Of a DNA stretch of 64,000 nucleotides, positions 38,000 through 49,516 are shown one piece after another. Under the pieces are notes generated by a model. The model did not search any database, was not told the DNA's origin, and saw only the letters and a list, made by a program, of their open reading frames with translations. The stretch is taken from assembly GCF_021728295.1 (NCBI RefSeq), contig NZ_JAKJXE010000002.1, positions 310,001 through 374,000 on the forward strand, written 5' to 3'. Position 1 is the first letter of the stretch. Every line of letters begins with the position of its first letter. The position numbers and the translations under genes are program-made. Origin of the DNA: Pseudomonas petrae. Its GTDB lineage: Bacteria; Pseudomonadota; Gammaproteobacteria; Pseudomonadales; Pseudomonadaceae.

Positions 38000-40090
38000 A
38001 TGTTGATCGGCCATTACACCTATTCGCTGGTTTTGATTTCATTGCTGGTGGCGATACTCGCGTCGTATACGACCCTTGATCTGGCCGGGCGCATTGCCGT
38101 GGCGCGCGGGCGGGCGCGGGCGCTGTGGATAGGTGGCGGCGCGCTTTCCATGGGCGTCGGCATCTGGTCCATGCATTTCATCGGCATGTTGGCGTTCAGT
38201 CTGCCGATCCAGCTGGCGTACGACATCCCGCTGACGGTGCTCTCGCTGATCATCGCCATCTTTTCCTCCGGCTTCGCGCTGTGGCTGGTCAGCCACGACC
38301 ACGTGCCGCTGCCGCACATCCTCTTCGGCGCCGTGGTCATGGGGCTCGGCACCAGCGCCATGCATTACACCGGCATGGCGGCGATGCGCATGTTGCCGGG
38401 CATTGACTACGACCCCGCGTTGTTCGGCCTTTCGCTGTTTATCGGCGTCTCCGCTTCCGCTGTTGCACTGACCATTGCCGTGCGCCTGCGCCGCCATACC
38501 CCCTACGTCCGGCTGGCCCGCGCGGGCGCGGCGGTCATCATGGGCTTCGCCATCCTCGGCATGCATTTCACCGGCATGAGCGCGGCGAACTTCCCCGAGG
38601 GCAGTTTCTGCGGCGCGACACTCAACGGTCTGCACACCAATGGCCTGGACAAGCTGGTGCTGGTCACCAGCATGGCGGTGCTGGGCATCACACTGCTGAC
38701 GTCCGTGCTCGATGCTCGGCTGGAGGCGCGTACCGCTCAGCTGGCGCTGTCGTTGAAAGAAGCCAATCGCGAGCTGACGCAACTGGCTCTGCACGACACC
38801 CTCACCGGGCTGCCCAACCGCATTCTGCTCGCTGACCGCATCGATCAGGCCATGCGCAAGGTCGACGCCCAGGGCGGCATGTTCGCCCTGATGTTTATGG
38901 ATCTGGACGGCTTCAAACCGGTGAACGACGCGTTCGGTCACCATGTCGGCGACCAGCTCCTGCGTGCAGTCGCCATGCGTATGCGCGAGAACTTTCATCG
39001 CCATGACACCCTGGCGCGGATTGGCGGTGACGAATTCGTCCTGCTGGTCGAGCTCGACGATGCCGAAGAGGCGGTCAGCGTCGCCTCGCGCCAGGTTTCA
39101 CTGGTGAGCCAACCGTTCAGCGTGCAGGAACATGATCTGCAGGTGACGGTGAGCATCGGCATCAGCCTGTACCCCGGCAACGGCCGCACCCAGCAGGAAT
39201 TGCTGATGAACGCCGACGCCGCGATGTACCACGCCAAGAACGCCGGCAAGAACGGCTATAGCTTTTTCGATGCATCGATGAACACCAATGCGCGCAATCA
39301 GCTGCAGCTGTTGCAGGACCTGCGCCTTGCGCTGCGCGAAGGGCAATTCTGCCTGCATTACCAGCCGAAGTTCTCCGCCGGCACCCACCAGCCGATCGGT
39401 GCCGAAGCGCTGGTGCGCTGGAACCATCCGCAGCACGGGCTGCTGATGCCGGACAAATTCATTGGCCTCGCCGAAAAAACCGGTCTGATCATCCCCATCG
39501 GCGAGTGGGTGCTGAACGAGGCCTGCCGGCAGATGAAGCGCTGGTACGACAGCGGCTTTACCGACTGGCGCATCGCGGTAAACCTGTCGGCGTTGCAGTT
39601 CAGCCATGTCGGGCTGGTCGAGACCGTCGCGGACGCGTTGGCGACCCACGGTCTGCCAGCCAATTGCCTGACCCTGGAAATTACCGAAACCACTGCCATG
39701 AGCGACGCCGACGCGAGCATGACCGTGCTGCAGAAGCTCTCGGACATGCACGTTGACCTGTCCATAGACGACTTCGGCACCGGGTACTCCAGCCTCATGT
39801 ACCTCAAACGCCTGCCGGCCAACGAATTGAAGATCGACCGCGGTTTTGTCCGCGATCTGGAGCACGACAGCGACGACGCCGCTATCGTGTCGGCCATCGT
39901 TGCGCTGGGCCAGGCGCTGAACCTGCGCATCGTCGCGGAAGGCGTCGAGACCGCCAGCCAGCAGAATTTTCTCACGCGCCTGGGTTGCGATTCCTTGCAG
40001 GGCTATCTGCTGGGCTATCCGCAGCCGGCCGAGCGGTTCATGGCAGACATCGAAGCCGCTCGGCGTCGAGTCAGTGAAATCACGCATTGA
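38000..40090 (+). CDS. mucR: MHYT-GGDEF-EAL membrane signalling protein (MucR-like)
   Basis: A 696-residue inner-membrane protein. About 230 N-terminal residues form a seven-helix MHYT sensor with three copies of the motif (MHFIGM, MHYTGM, MHFTGM). A GGDEF domain follows with an intact ARIGGDEFVLLVEL active site, then an EAL domain with IGAEALVRWNHPQHG and DDFGTGYSSLMYLKRLP. Both catalytic sites look intact, so it could make or break down cyclic-di-GMP. P. aeruginosa MucR has the same domain order and length and controls alginate and biofilm dispersal; the MHYT domain is proposed to sense a gas or copper. The ATG is followed by MLIGHYTYSLVL. It is probably a single-gene unit. Confidence 0.9.
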   Translation: MLIGHYTYSLVLISLLVAILASYTTLDLAGRIAVARGRARALWIGGGALSMGVGIWSMHFIGMLAFSLPIQLAYDIPLTVLSLIIAIFSSGFALWLVSHDHVPLPHILFGAVVMGLGTSAMHYTGMAAMRMLPGIDYDPALFGLSLFIGVSASAVALTIAVRLRRHTPYVRLARAGAAVIMGFAILGMHFTGMSAANFPEGSFCGATLNGLHTNGLDKLVLVTSMAVLGITLLTSVLDARLEARTAQLALSLKEANRELTQLALHDTLTGLPNRILLADRIDQAMRKVDAQGGMFALMFMDLDGFKPVNDAFGHHVGDQLLRAVAMRMRENFHRHDTLARIGGDEFVLLVELDDAEEAVSVASRQVSLVSQPFSVQEHDLQVTVSIGISLYPGNGRTQQELLMNADAAMYHAKNAGKNGYSFFDASMNTNARNQLQLLQDLRLALREGQFCLHYQPKFSAGTHQPIGAEALVRWNHPQHGLLMPDKFIGLAEKTGLIIPIGEWVLNEACRQMKRWYDSGFTDWRIAVNLSALQFSHVGLVETVADALATHGLPANCLTLEITETTAMSDADASMTVLQKLSDMHVDLSIDDFGTGYSSLMYLKRLPANELKIDRGFVRDLEHDSDDAAIVSAIVALGQALNLRIVAEGVETASQQNFLTRLGCDSLQGYLLGYPQPAERFMADIEAARRRVSEITH

Positions 40091-40138
40091 GTGTTAATGC
40101 CCACCCCACCTCCACGCATTGATCGACTGGGAACATTT

Positions 40139-40885
40139 ATGGATAAAAATCTCCTCATCACCGGCGGCTCCCGGGGTATCGGGGCCGCCACGGCGGTTCT
40201 GGCAGCGGCGCAGGGTTATCGCGTGTGCATCAACTATCTGTCCGATCACGCCTCGGCCGAGCGGCTGTGCGGGCAGATTCGCGAGGCGGGCGGTTATGCC
40301 ATCGCGGTGCAGGCCGACGTCAGCAACGAGGACGAAATCATCCATCTGTTCGCCCGGATCGATTCCGAGATGGGGCGGATCACCGCGCTGGTCAACAATG
40401 CCGGCACGGTGGGCGAGGCGTCGCGGCTGGACACGATGTCCGAGTTTCGTCTGCTGAAGATCATGATGAGCAACGTGGTCGGGCCCATGCTGTGCAGCAA
40501 GCACGCGCTGCTGCGCATGTTGCCCCGCCACGGCGGGCGCGGCGGCAGCATCGTCAATGTGTCGTCGGTCGCCGCACGGCTCGGATCACCCGGCGAGTAC
40601 GTCGACTACGCGGCGTCGAAGGGCGCGCTGGACACCTTTACCATCGGGCTGGCCAAGGAAGTGGCAGGCGAGGGCGTGCGGGTCAACGCCGTGCGTCCCG
40701 GTTACATCTTCACCGAATTCCACGCCCTGAGCGGCGACCCTCATCGCGTCAGCAAGCTGGAACCGACCATTCCCATGGGCCGTGGCGGACTGGCCGATGA
40801 AGTGGCGCAAGCGATTGTGTGGCTGCTGTCCGACAAGGCGTCGTATTCGACGGGTTCGTTCATTGATCTGGGCGGTGGGCGATAG
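40139..40885 (+). CDS. SDR-family oxidoreductase
   Basis: A 248-residue classical short-chain dehydrogenase/reductase. It has the cofactor motif TGGSRGIG, the NNAGT motif, the catalytic serine region (NVSSVAARLGS), the catalytic Tyr/Lys in YVDYAASKGALD, and a PGYIFTEFHAL segment. Cofactor is likely NADP(H), since an Arg follows the glycine motif, but this is an inference. It is 48 bp downstream of the mucR-like gene on the same strand and may be co-transcribed. Substrate unknown; the fold resembles FabG-type reductases. Confidence 0.9.
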   Translation: MDKNLLITGGSRGIGAATAVLAAAQGYRVCINYLSDHASAERLCGQIREAGGYAIAVQADVSNEDEIIHLFARIDSEMGRITALVNNAGTVGEASRLDTMSEFRLLKIMMSNVVGPMLCSKHALLRMLPRHGGRGGSIVNVSSVAARLGSPGEYVDYAASKGALDTFTIGLAKEVAGEGVRVNAVRPGYIFTEFHALSGDPHRVSKLEPTIPMGRGGLADEVAQAIVWLLSDKASYSTGSFIDLGGGR

Positions 40886-40976
40886 CGATACCGCTGAGGC
40901 TACGAGGTGGGGAGGTCTTGCGATTGCCGCCGGACCTGCTGACTGCACGCGTCCTCCCTGCTGAAACGCAATCCCT

Positions 40977-41067
40977 GTAGGAGCGCGCTTGCCCGCGACA
41001 CGGCAGGTACATCCGCCATATCTCTGGGGTCTTCACCGGCGCTTTCGCGGGCAAGCGCGCTCCTACG
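40977..41067. repeat. REP pair of the GCGCGCTTGCCCGCG family
   Basis: GTAGGAGCGCGCTTGCCCGCG (from 40977) faces TTCGCGGGCAAGCGCGCTCC (to 41067) between convergent genes. The remaining ~110 bp to the MocR gene's stop has no visible feature. Confidence 0.85.
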
Positions 41068-41178
41068 GCCTTCGGCCAGAATCAGAAGCCATCAGCGCTG
41101 TCGGCCCGAATCAAAAACCATCACCGCAGCGTCATCATGTTTCTGCCCTGCCCCCGTTTCGATCCTGCCAGCCATGTT

Positions 41179-42618
41179 CTAGCCAGCCATCATCGAGCGA
41201 ATGATCTTCCCCAGCGTCTCCATCGCCCGTTCAGACGTTTCGCCCCACGGGCTGCCGTAGTTCAGGCGGATGAAGGGCTTGAAGCGCCGCGTCGGCGAAA
41301 ACATTGGGCCGGGTGCGATGCTGATGCCCTGGGTGAGTGCGGCCTGGAACACCTTCAGCGAGTCGATGTGTTCCGGCAGTTCAACCCAGAGAAAGTACCC
41401 GCCGGTGGGCTGGCTGACGCGGGTCTGCGCGGGGAAATGCCGGGCGATGGCGCCGAGCATGGCGCGCTGCTGATCTTCCAGGCTGTGGCGCAACTTGCGC
41501 AGGTGCCGGTCATAACCGCCGTGTTGCAGGTAATCGGCGATGGCGGCCTGGGCGGGCATCGACGCGCACAGCGAGGTCATGATTTTCAGCCGCTCGACCT
41601 TCTGCGCATAACGCCCCGCAGCGACCCATCCCACCCGATAACCCGGCGCGAGGCTTTTGGCGAACGAGCCGCAATGCAGGACCAGGCCTTCGGTGTCGAA
41701 CGCCTTCGCCGGCTTTGGCGCGTGCTGGCCGTAATACAGCTCGGCGTAGACGTCATCCTCAATCAGCGGCACCTCATGCTTGCGCAGCAACTCCACCAGT
41801 TCCCGTTTGCGCGCTTCAGGCACCGTTGCGCCGGTGGGGTTCTGAAAACTGGTCATGCTCCAGCAGGCCTTGATCGGGTAGCGCTCAAGCGCCTGTTCAA
41901 GCACGACCAGGTCAATGCCCTGTTGCGGGTGCACCGGGATTTCCACCGCCTTGAGCTTCAGTCTTTCAAGCACCTGCAAGCAGGCGTAGAACGCCGGCGC
42001 CTCGATGGCCACCAGATCACCGGGCTCGGTCACCGCTTGCAGGCACAGATTCAGCGCTTCAAGGGCGCCGTTGGTGATCAGCAGCTCCTCCATGGGCAAC
42101 ATCTGCCCGGCGACCATGTAACGCAGCGCGATCTGCCGCCGCAGCGCCGGATTGCCAGGCGACAGGTCGCTGACCACCATGCGCGGGTCCATGTCGCGGG
42201 TGGCACTGGCGAGGGAGCGGGCCAGTCGCTGTAACGGGAACAGCCCGGCGCTCGGGAAGGCCGAGCCGAACGGCACGATGTTCGGGTCCTTGATGGATTC
42301 GAGCACGGAGAACACCAGGTCGCTGACGTCGACTTCGGTGGATTCGCTCACCTGCGGCGCGGGACGCACTTCCTGCTCCGAAGGCTGATGGCCAAGGCCT
42401 TGCAGGCGGATGCTGTCGTTGACGAAGTAGCCTGAGCGCGGGCGCGCCCGGATCAGGCCTCGGCGTTCCAGCAGGTAGTAGGCCTGGAACACCGTCGACG
42501 GGCTGATGCCGTGGGTCTGGCTGGCGTAGCGCACCGACGGCACACGCTGCCCTGCGGCAAGCACCCCGGAACGGATCAGCTCGGCAATGTCATCGGCAAA
42601 CTTTTCATAGCGCTTCAT
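41179..42618 (-). CDS. MocR-type regulator: GntR HTH fused to class I aminotransferase domain
   Basis: A 479-residue PLP-binding transcription regulator. The N-terminal winged HTH (residues ~1-75, KFADDIAELIRSGVLAAGQR and ISPSTVFQAYYLLERRGLI) is followed by an aspartate-aminotransferase-like domain. That domain has the substrate-loop LITNGALEALNLCLQAV, SFQNPTGATVPEARKRELVE, IEDDVYAELYY and the PLP-lysine motif HCGSFAKSLAPGYRVGW. MocR proteins sense amino acids or vitamins through PLP; the target here is unknown. It is divergent from the MgtC-like gene across 234 bp. Confidence 0.92.
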   Translation of the reverse strand: MKRYEKFADDIAELIRSGVLAAGQRVPSVRYASQTHGISPSTVFQAYYLLERRGLIRARPRSGYFVNDSIRLQGLGHQPSEQEVRPAPQVSESTEVDVSDLVFSVLESIKDPNIVPFGSAFPSAGLFPLQRLARSLASATRDMDPRMVVSDLSPGNPALRRQIALRYMVAGQMLPMEELLITNGALEALNLCLQAVTEPGDLVAIEAPAFYACLQVLERLKLKAVEIPVHPQQGIDLVVLEQALERYPIKACWSMTSFQNPTGATVPEARKRELVELLRKHEVPLIEDDVYAELYYGQHAPKPAKAFDTEGLVLHCGSFAKSLAPGYRVGWVAAGRYAQKVERLKIMTSLCASMPAQAAIADYLQHGGYDRHLRKLRHSLEDQQRAMLGAIARHFPAQTRVSQPTGGYFLWVELPEHIDSLKVFQAALTQGISIAPGPMFSPTRRFKPFIRLNYGSPWGETSERAMETLGKIIRSMMAG

Positions 42619-42852
42619 GGTGGGCTCGTGCTGAGTGGCTTTTGGGGCGCAGCAGCCATGGGGTGCCAGCGGGCGGGCAGGGCGGATGCCCCGGCTGCAG
42701 GCTCGGAATATGCCCGCGGCCAGCGGATTAGTACAGATGCAGGTTGACGTGCAACAACCGGATCAGACGCTAAGGCACGATCAGCACCTCCCGCACTCTC
42801 GGCCCCTGCCGCGGTCCATACCGCACTGACGCTGAATGAAGGGAACGCACTG

Positions 42853-43398
42853 ATGAATGCCTGGTGGGAAGAAGTCGTGGAAACACTGCAGGCCGAGTTC
42901 TCTGATATCACGGATGCAGGGCAGATCACCCGCGTAACCATACGCCTGGTCATTGCGGCGCTGCTGGGCGGGATCCTGGGTTTCGAGCGGGAACACAAGG
43001 GCAAGGCGGCCGGGGTTCGAACGCACATGCTGGTGTGCATGGGCGCTGCGCTGTTTGTGCTGGTGCCGCGCATGGCCGGTGCCGACGACGCTGCATTGAG
43101 CCGAGTGGTGCAGGGCATTGTGGCGGGGATCGGCTTTCTCGGAGCCGGGACCATCCTCAAGGGCGATGCGCTCAACGCTACTCAAGTGAAGGGCCTGACC
43201 ACGGCGGCCGGTTTGTGGATGACCGCTGCCATCGGTATCGCAGCCGGGATGGGCAGGGAAATGACGGCGGTGCTGAGTACATTACTGGCACTGGGGATTT
43301 TCAGTCTGATGCCGCGGATTGTCAGGCGCTTTGAATCTCTGGAAGACCGCGCCAAAGACCCCGCCCGCAGCACGGGCGGCGACGCTCAGGAACCTTGA
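42853..43398 (+). CDS. MgtC/SapB-family inner-membrane protein
   Basis: A 181-residue protein with about four transmembrane segments, including ITRVTIRLVIAALLGGILGF, the conserved EREHKGKAAGVRTHMLVCMG loop, and GIVAGIGFLGAGTILKGD. This is the MgtC/SapB signature; in other bacteria MgtC aids growth under low Mg2+ or phosphate and affects ATP synthase or phosphate uptake. It lacks the C-terminal ACT-like domain of long MgtC proteins. The ATG at 42853 is used. No partner genes are visible nearby. Confidence 0.9.
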   Translation: MNAWWEEVVETLQAEFSDITDAGQITRVTIRLVIAALLGGILGFEREHKGKAAGVRTHMLVCMGAALFVLVPRMAGADDAALSRVVQGIVAGIGFLGAGTILKGDALNATQVKGLTTAAGLWMTAAIGIAAGMGREMTAVLSTLLALGIFSLMPRIVRRFESLEDRAKDPARSTGGDAQEP

Positions 43399-43436
43399 GC
43401 GAGGGGTCATTCGGAAACATTGAGGGTGTGGCTGCT

Positions 43437-43615
43437 GACCGATTCCCGGCTGAAGCCGGTCCTACAGGAAACACGCGCATTGCAGGATCGGCTTCAGCCG
43501 GGAAGGGGCCTGTTGGCTCGCTCTCAAAATCGCGGCGTGCCATCCAAAAGCTTCCCGGCTGAAGCCGGTCCTACAGAACCATGTTGCGTCAGTGGGACCG
43601 GCTGCAGCCTGGAAA
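43437..43615. repeat. REP cluster after the MgtC-like gene
   Basis: Alternating cores of the CCGGCTGAAGCCGGTCC family lie near 43442, 43484, 43553 and 43592. The last copy is degenerate (GGACCGGCTGCAGCCTGG). They occupy the 226-bp gap between the MgtC-like gene and the convergent small proline-rich gene. Confidence 0.85.
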
Positions 43616-43624
43616 GGGGGTCAA

Positions 43625-43801
43625 TCACTCAGGAAACTTCTCATCCAGAATCGCCGGTGGCTCGCCGCTCGGCGGATCACCCACCGGCGGTTCAATTACC
43701 GGGGGCATGAGCGGTGAAGGTGGCTCCTCGGGCTTCGGCACGGGCAATTCGGGATCGTCTATATTCGGGTCGGGCGTTTCTGCGGGAACGGGAATGCTCA
43801 T
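43625..43801 (-). CDS. Small proline-rich protein of unknown function
   Basis: A 58-residue frame with an ATG at 43799-43801 preceded by AAGGAAGCGAAGACC, a good ribosome binding site. The predicted protein (MSIPVPAETPDPNIDDPELP...) is about one third proline, very acidic, and without signal peptide or membrane segment; it ends LDEKFPE. Short proline-rich proteins of this kind occur in other Pseudomonas genomes as I recall, without known function. Its likely disordered nature and strong ribosome binding site support a real gene, while the short length leaves doubt. It is divergent from the glgE operon. Confidence 0.6.
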   Translation of the reverse strand: MSIPVPAETPDPNIDDPELPVPKPEEPPSPLMPPVIEPPVGDPPSGEPPAILDEKFPE

Positions 43802-43995
43802 GGTCTTCGCTTCCTTGGGTTCGTCGAGAGGGGCGTGTCAGGTGACGTCGCATCACACCCGCCATCACGCGAATATTTCGACGCGCAGCGCCGTGACAAT
43901 GATTCACTCAATCCGCCCGGTCACTGCGTTACGCCGAAGCCCCTGGCCTGCCATTATCCGTACGGTAACTTGATCAAACGTCACGCAAGCTCTTT

Positions 43996-44023
43996 GAACT
44001 TTTGCCCGACGCTGGCGTTCGGA
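43996..44023 (+). promoter_or_regulatory. Candidate AlgU (sigma-22) promoter for the glgE operon
   Basis: GAACTT (43996-44001) is followed after 17 bases by TCGGA (44019-44023), matching the AlgU/RpoE consensus GAACTT-N16/17-TCnGA. It lies about 120 bp upstream of glgE. AlgU responds to envelope, osmotic and desiccation stress, which fits the alpha-glucan operon. The rest of the 341-bp gap has no other clear element. Confidence 0.6.
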
Positions 44024-44142
44024 ACCTATGCTGCCACGTCCGGATGCGTTGATCCCGTGGCTCTCTCTTATGTTATGGACAAAGACGCTGAAGCAATGGG
44101 CGCCCCGCAGCGGGCGTCCCTGGGCGTGAGGAGTGATGCTCG

Positions 44143-46179
44143 ATGAATGATACTGCTGATCAGCCGTACGGCCCGGATTCCCTGGCCAACGATGTTCTCC
44201 ACTCTATCCACCCTATACCCCTGACCCAAGCCTTGCAGTTGCCGCGAATCGTGATCGAGGACACCCAGCCGGTGATCGATAACGGTCAGCTGGCGGCCAA
44301 GGCCGTTGTCGGTCAGCCGGTCACGGTTACCAGCAAAATTTACGCGGACGGCCACGACAAGATGGCGGTGCGCATTGTTTACCGCGCCGTTGATGAAGAC
44401 CAATGGCAGTCCGTGCCCATGCGCGAACTGGGCAACGACAGCTGGATCGGCGAATTCACCCCGCCGACCTTTACCCGCTACATCTACCGCCTTGAAGCCT
44501 GGATCGATCAGTTCGGCAGCTACCGCTACGAGCTGGAAAAGAAATACGCCGCTGGCGTCACCATCGATCTGGAGCTGGAAGAAGGGCGCCTGCACCTGGT
44601 GCACGCTGCCGAGCGCAGCACACTGGAATTGCGCGGCCAGCTCGACAGCCTGGTCAAGCGCTTCGGCGAGGCCACGGAAAACGAGGCCAAAGTTGCACTG
44701 CTGCTGAACAGCGAAACTGCCGCCATCATGGCCAAGGCAGACAACCACGCGTTTCTCAGCCGCAGCCTGGAATTCCCGCTGGACGTCGAGCGTGAACTGG
44801 CCCAGTTCGCCAGCTGGTACGAGCTGTTTCCACGCTCGATCACCGACGACAAAAAGCGCCACGGCACCTTCAAGGATGTCCACACGCGTCTGCCAATGAT
44901 TCGCGACATGGGTTTCGACGTGCTGTATTTCCCGCCGATCCACCCGATCGGCCGCGCTCACCGCAAAGGCCCAAACAACTCCCTGACCGCCGGGCCCGAT
45001 GATGTGGGCAGCCCGTACGCCATCGGCAGCGCTGAGGGCGGCCATGACGCGATTCACCCGCAACTGGGCACCCGCGAAGACTTCCGCGAGCTGGTCGCCG
45101 CAGCGGCCGAACACGGTCTGGAAATCGCCCTCGACTTCGCCATCCAGTGCTCCCAGGACCATTTGTGGCTCAAGGAACACCCGGGCTGGTTCTCATGGCG
45201 CCCGGACGGCACCATCCGTTACGCGGAAAACCCGCCGAAGAAATACCAGGACATCGTCAACGTCGATTTCTATGCGCCGGATGCGGTTCCAGGCCTGTGG
45301 ATCGAGCTGCGGGACGTGATCCTCGGCTGGGTGAAAGAGGGCGTAAAGATTTTCCGCGTCGACAACCCGCACACCAAACCGCTGCCGTTCTGGCAGTGGA
45401 TGATCGCCGACGTGCGCAGCCAGCACCCGGAAGTCATGTTTCTCGCCGAAGCCTTCACCAAGCCGGCGATGATGGCGCGTCTGGGCAAGGTCGGTTATTC
45501 CCAGAGCTACACCTACTTCACCTGGCGTAACACCAAGGCCGAGCTGAGCGAGTACTTCACTCAGCTCAACGAATCGCCATGGCGCGAGTGCTACCGACCG
45601 AACTTCTTCGTCAACACCCCGGACATCAACCCGCCGTTCCTGCACGATTCAGGTCGCCCGGGCTTCCTGATCCGCGCGGCGCTGGCGACCATGGGTTCGG
45701 GTTTGTGGGGGATGTATTCGGGCTTCGAACTGTGTGAATCGGCGCCGGTACCGGGCAAAGAGGAATACCTCGATTCCGAGAAGTATGAAATCCGTCCTCG
45801 CGACTTTACGGCGCAGGGAAACATCATTGCCGAGATCGCCCAGCTCAACCGTATCCGTCGCCAGAACCCGGCGCTGCAGACGCACTTGGGCCTGAAGATC
45901 TACACCGCGTACAACGACAACATCCTGTATTTCGGCAAGCGCACGGCGGACGGCAGCAACTTCATTCTGGTCGCGGTGAACCTTGACCCACGCAACGCGC
46001 AGGAAGCGAATTTCGAACTGCCGCTGTGGGAAATGGGCCTCGCGGACGACGCCGCCACCCTGGGCGAAGACTTGATGACCGGGCATTCCTGGACCTGGTA
46101 CGGCAAGACTCAGTTCATGCGCCTGGACCCTTCGTACCAGTCGTTCGGCATCTGGCGCATCAAAGCCACAAACCAATAA
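44143..46179 (+). CDS. glgE: Alpha-1,4-glucan:maltose-1-phosphate maltosyltransferase
   Basis: A 678-residue GH13 enzyme that extends linear alpha-1,4-glucan using maltose-1-phosphate as donor. It has the N-terminal beta-sandwich domain, the DVLYFPPIHPIGRAHRKGPN stretch typical of GlgE, the catalytic aspartate in FRVDNPHTKPLPFW (near residue 407) and the acid/base glutamate in FLAEAFTKP (near 436). It is followed after 16 bp by treS and then glgB, giving the complete GlgE route from trehalose to branched glucan. This route serves desiccation and osmotic tolerance in pseudomonads. Confidence 0.95.
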   Translation: MNDTADQPYGPDSLANDVLHSIHPIPLTQALQLPRIVIEDTQPVIDNGQLAAKAVVGQPVTVTSKIYADGHDKMAVRIVYRAVDEDQWQSVPMRELGNDSWIGEFTPPTFTRYIYRLEAWIDQFGSYRYELEKKYAAGVTIDLELEEGRLHLVHAAERSTLELRGQLDSLVKRFGEATENEAKVALLLNSETAAIMAKADNHAFLSRSLEFPLDVERELAQFASWYELFPRSITDDKKRHGTFKDVHTRLPMIRDMGFDVLYFPPIHPIGRAHRKGPNNSLTAGPDDVGSPYAIGSAEGGHDAIHPQLGTREDFRELVAAAAEHGLEIALDFAIQCSQDHLWLKEHPGWFSWRPDGTIRYAENPPKKYQDIVNVDFYAPDAVPGLWIELRDVILGWVKEGVKIFRVDNPHTKPLPFWQWMIADVRSQHPEVMFLAEAFTKPAMMARLGKVGYSQSYTYFTWRNTKAELSEYFTQLNESPWRECYRPNFFVNTPDINPPFLHDSGRPGFLIRAALATMGSGLWGMYSGFELCESAPVPGKEEYLDSEKYEIRPRDFTAQGNIIAEIAQLNRIRRQNPALQTHLGLKIYTAYNDNILYFGKRTADGSNFILVAVNLDPRNAQEANFELPLWEMGLADDAATLGEDLMTGHSWTWYGKTQFMRLDPSYQSFGIWRIKATNQ

Positions 46180-46195
46180 TTAAAAGGATGTGGTC

Positions 46196-49512
<3,317 letters not shown>

Positions 49513-49516
<4 letters not shown>

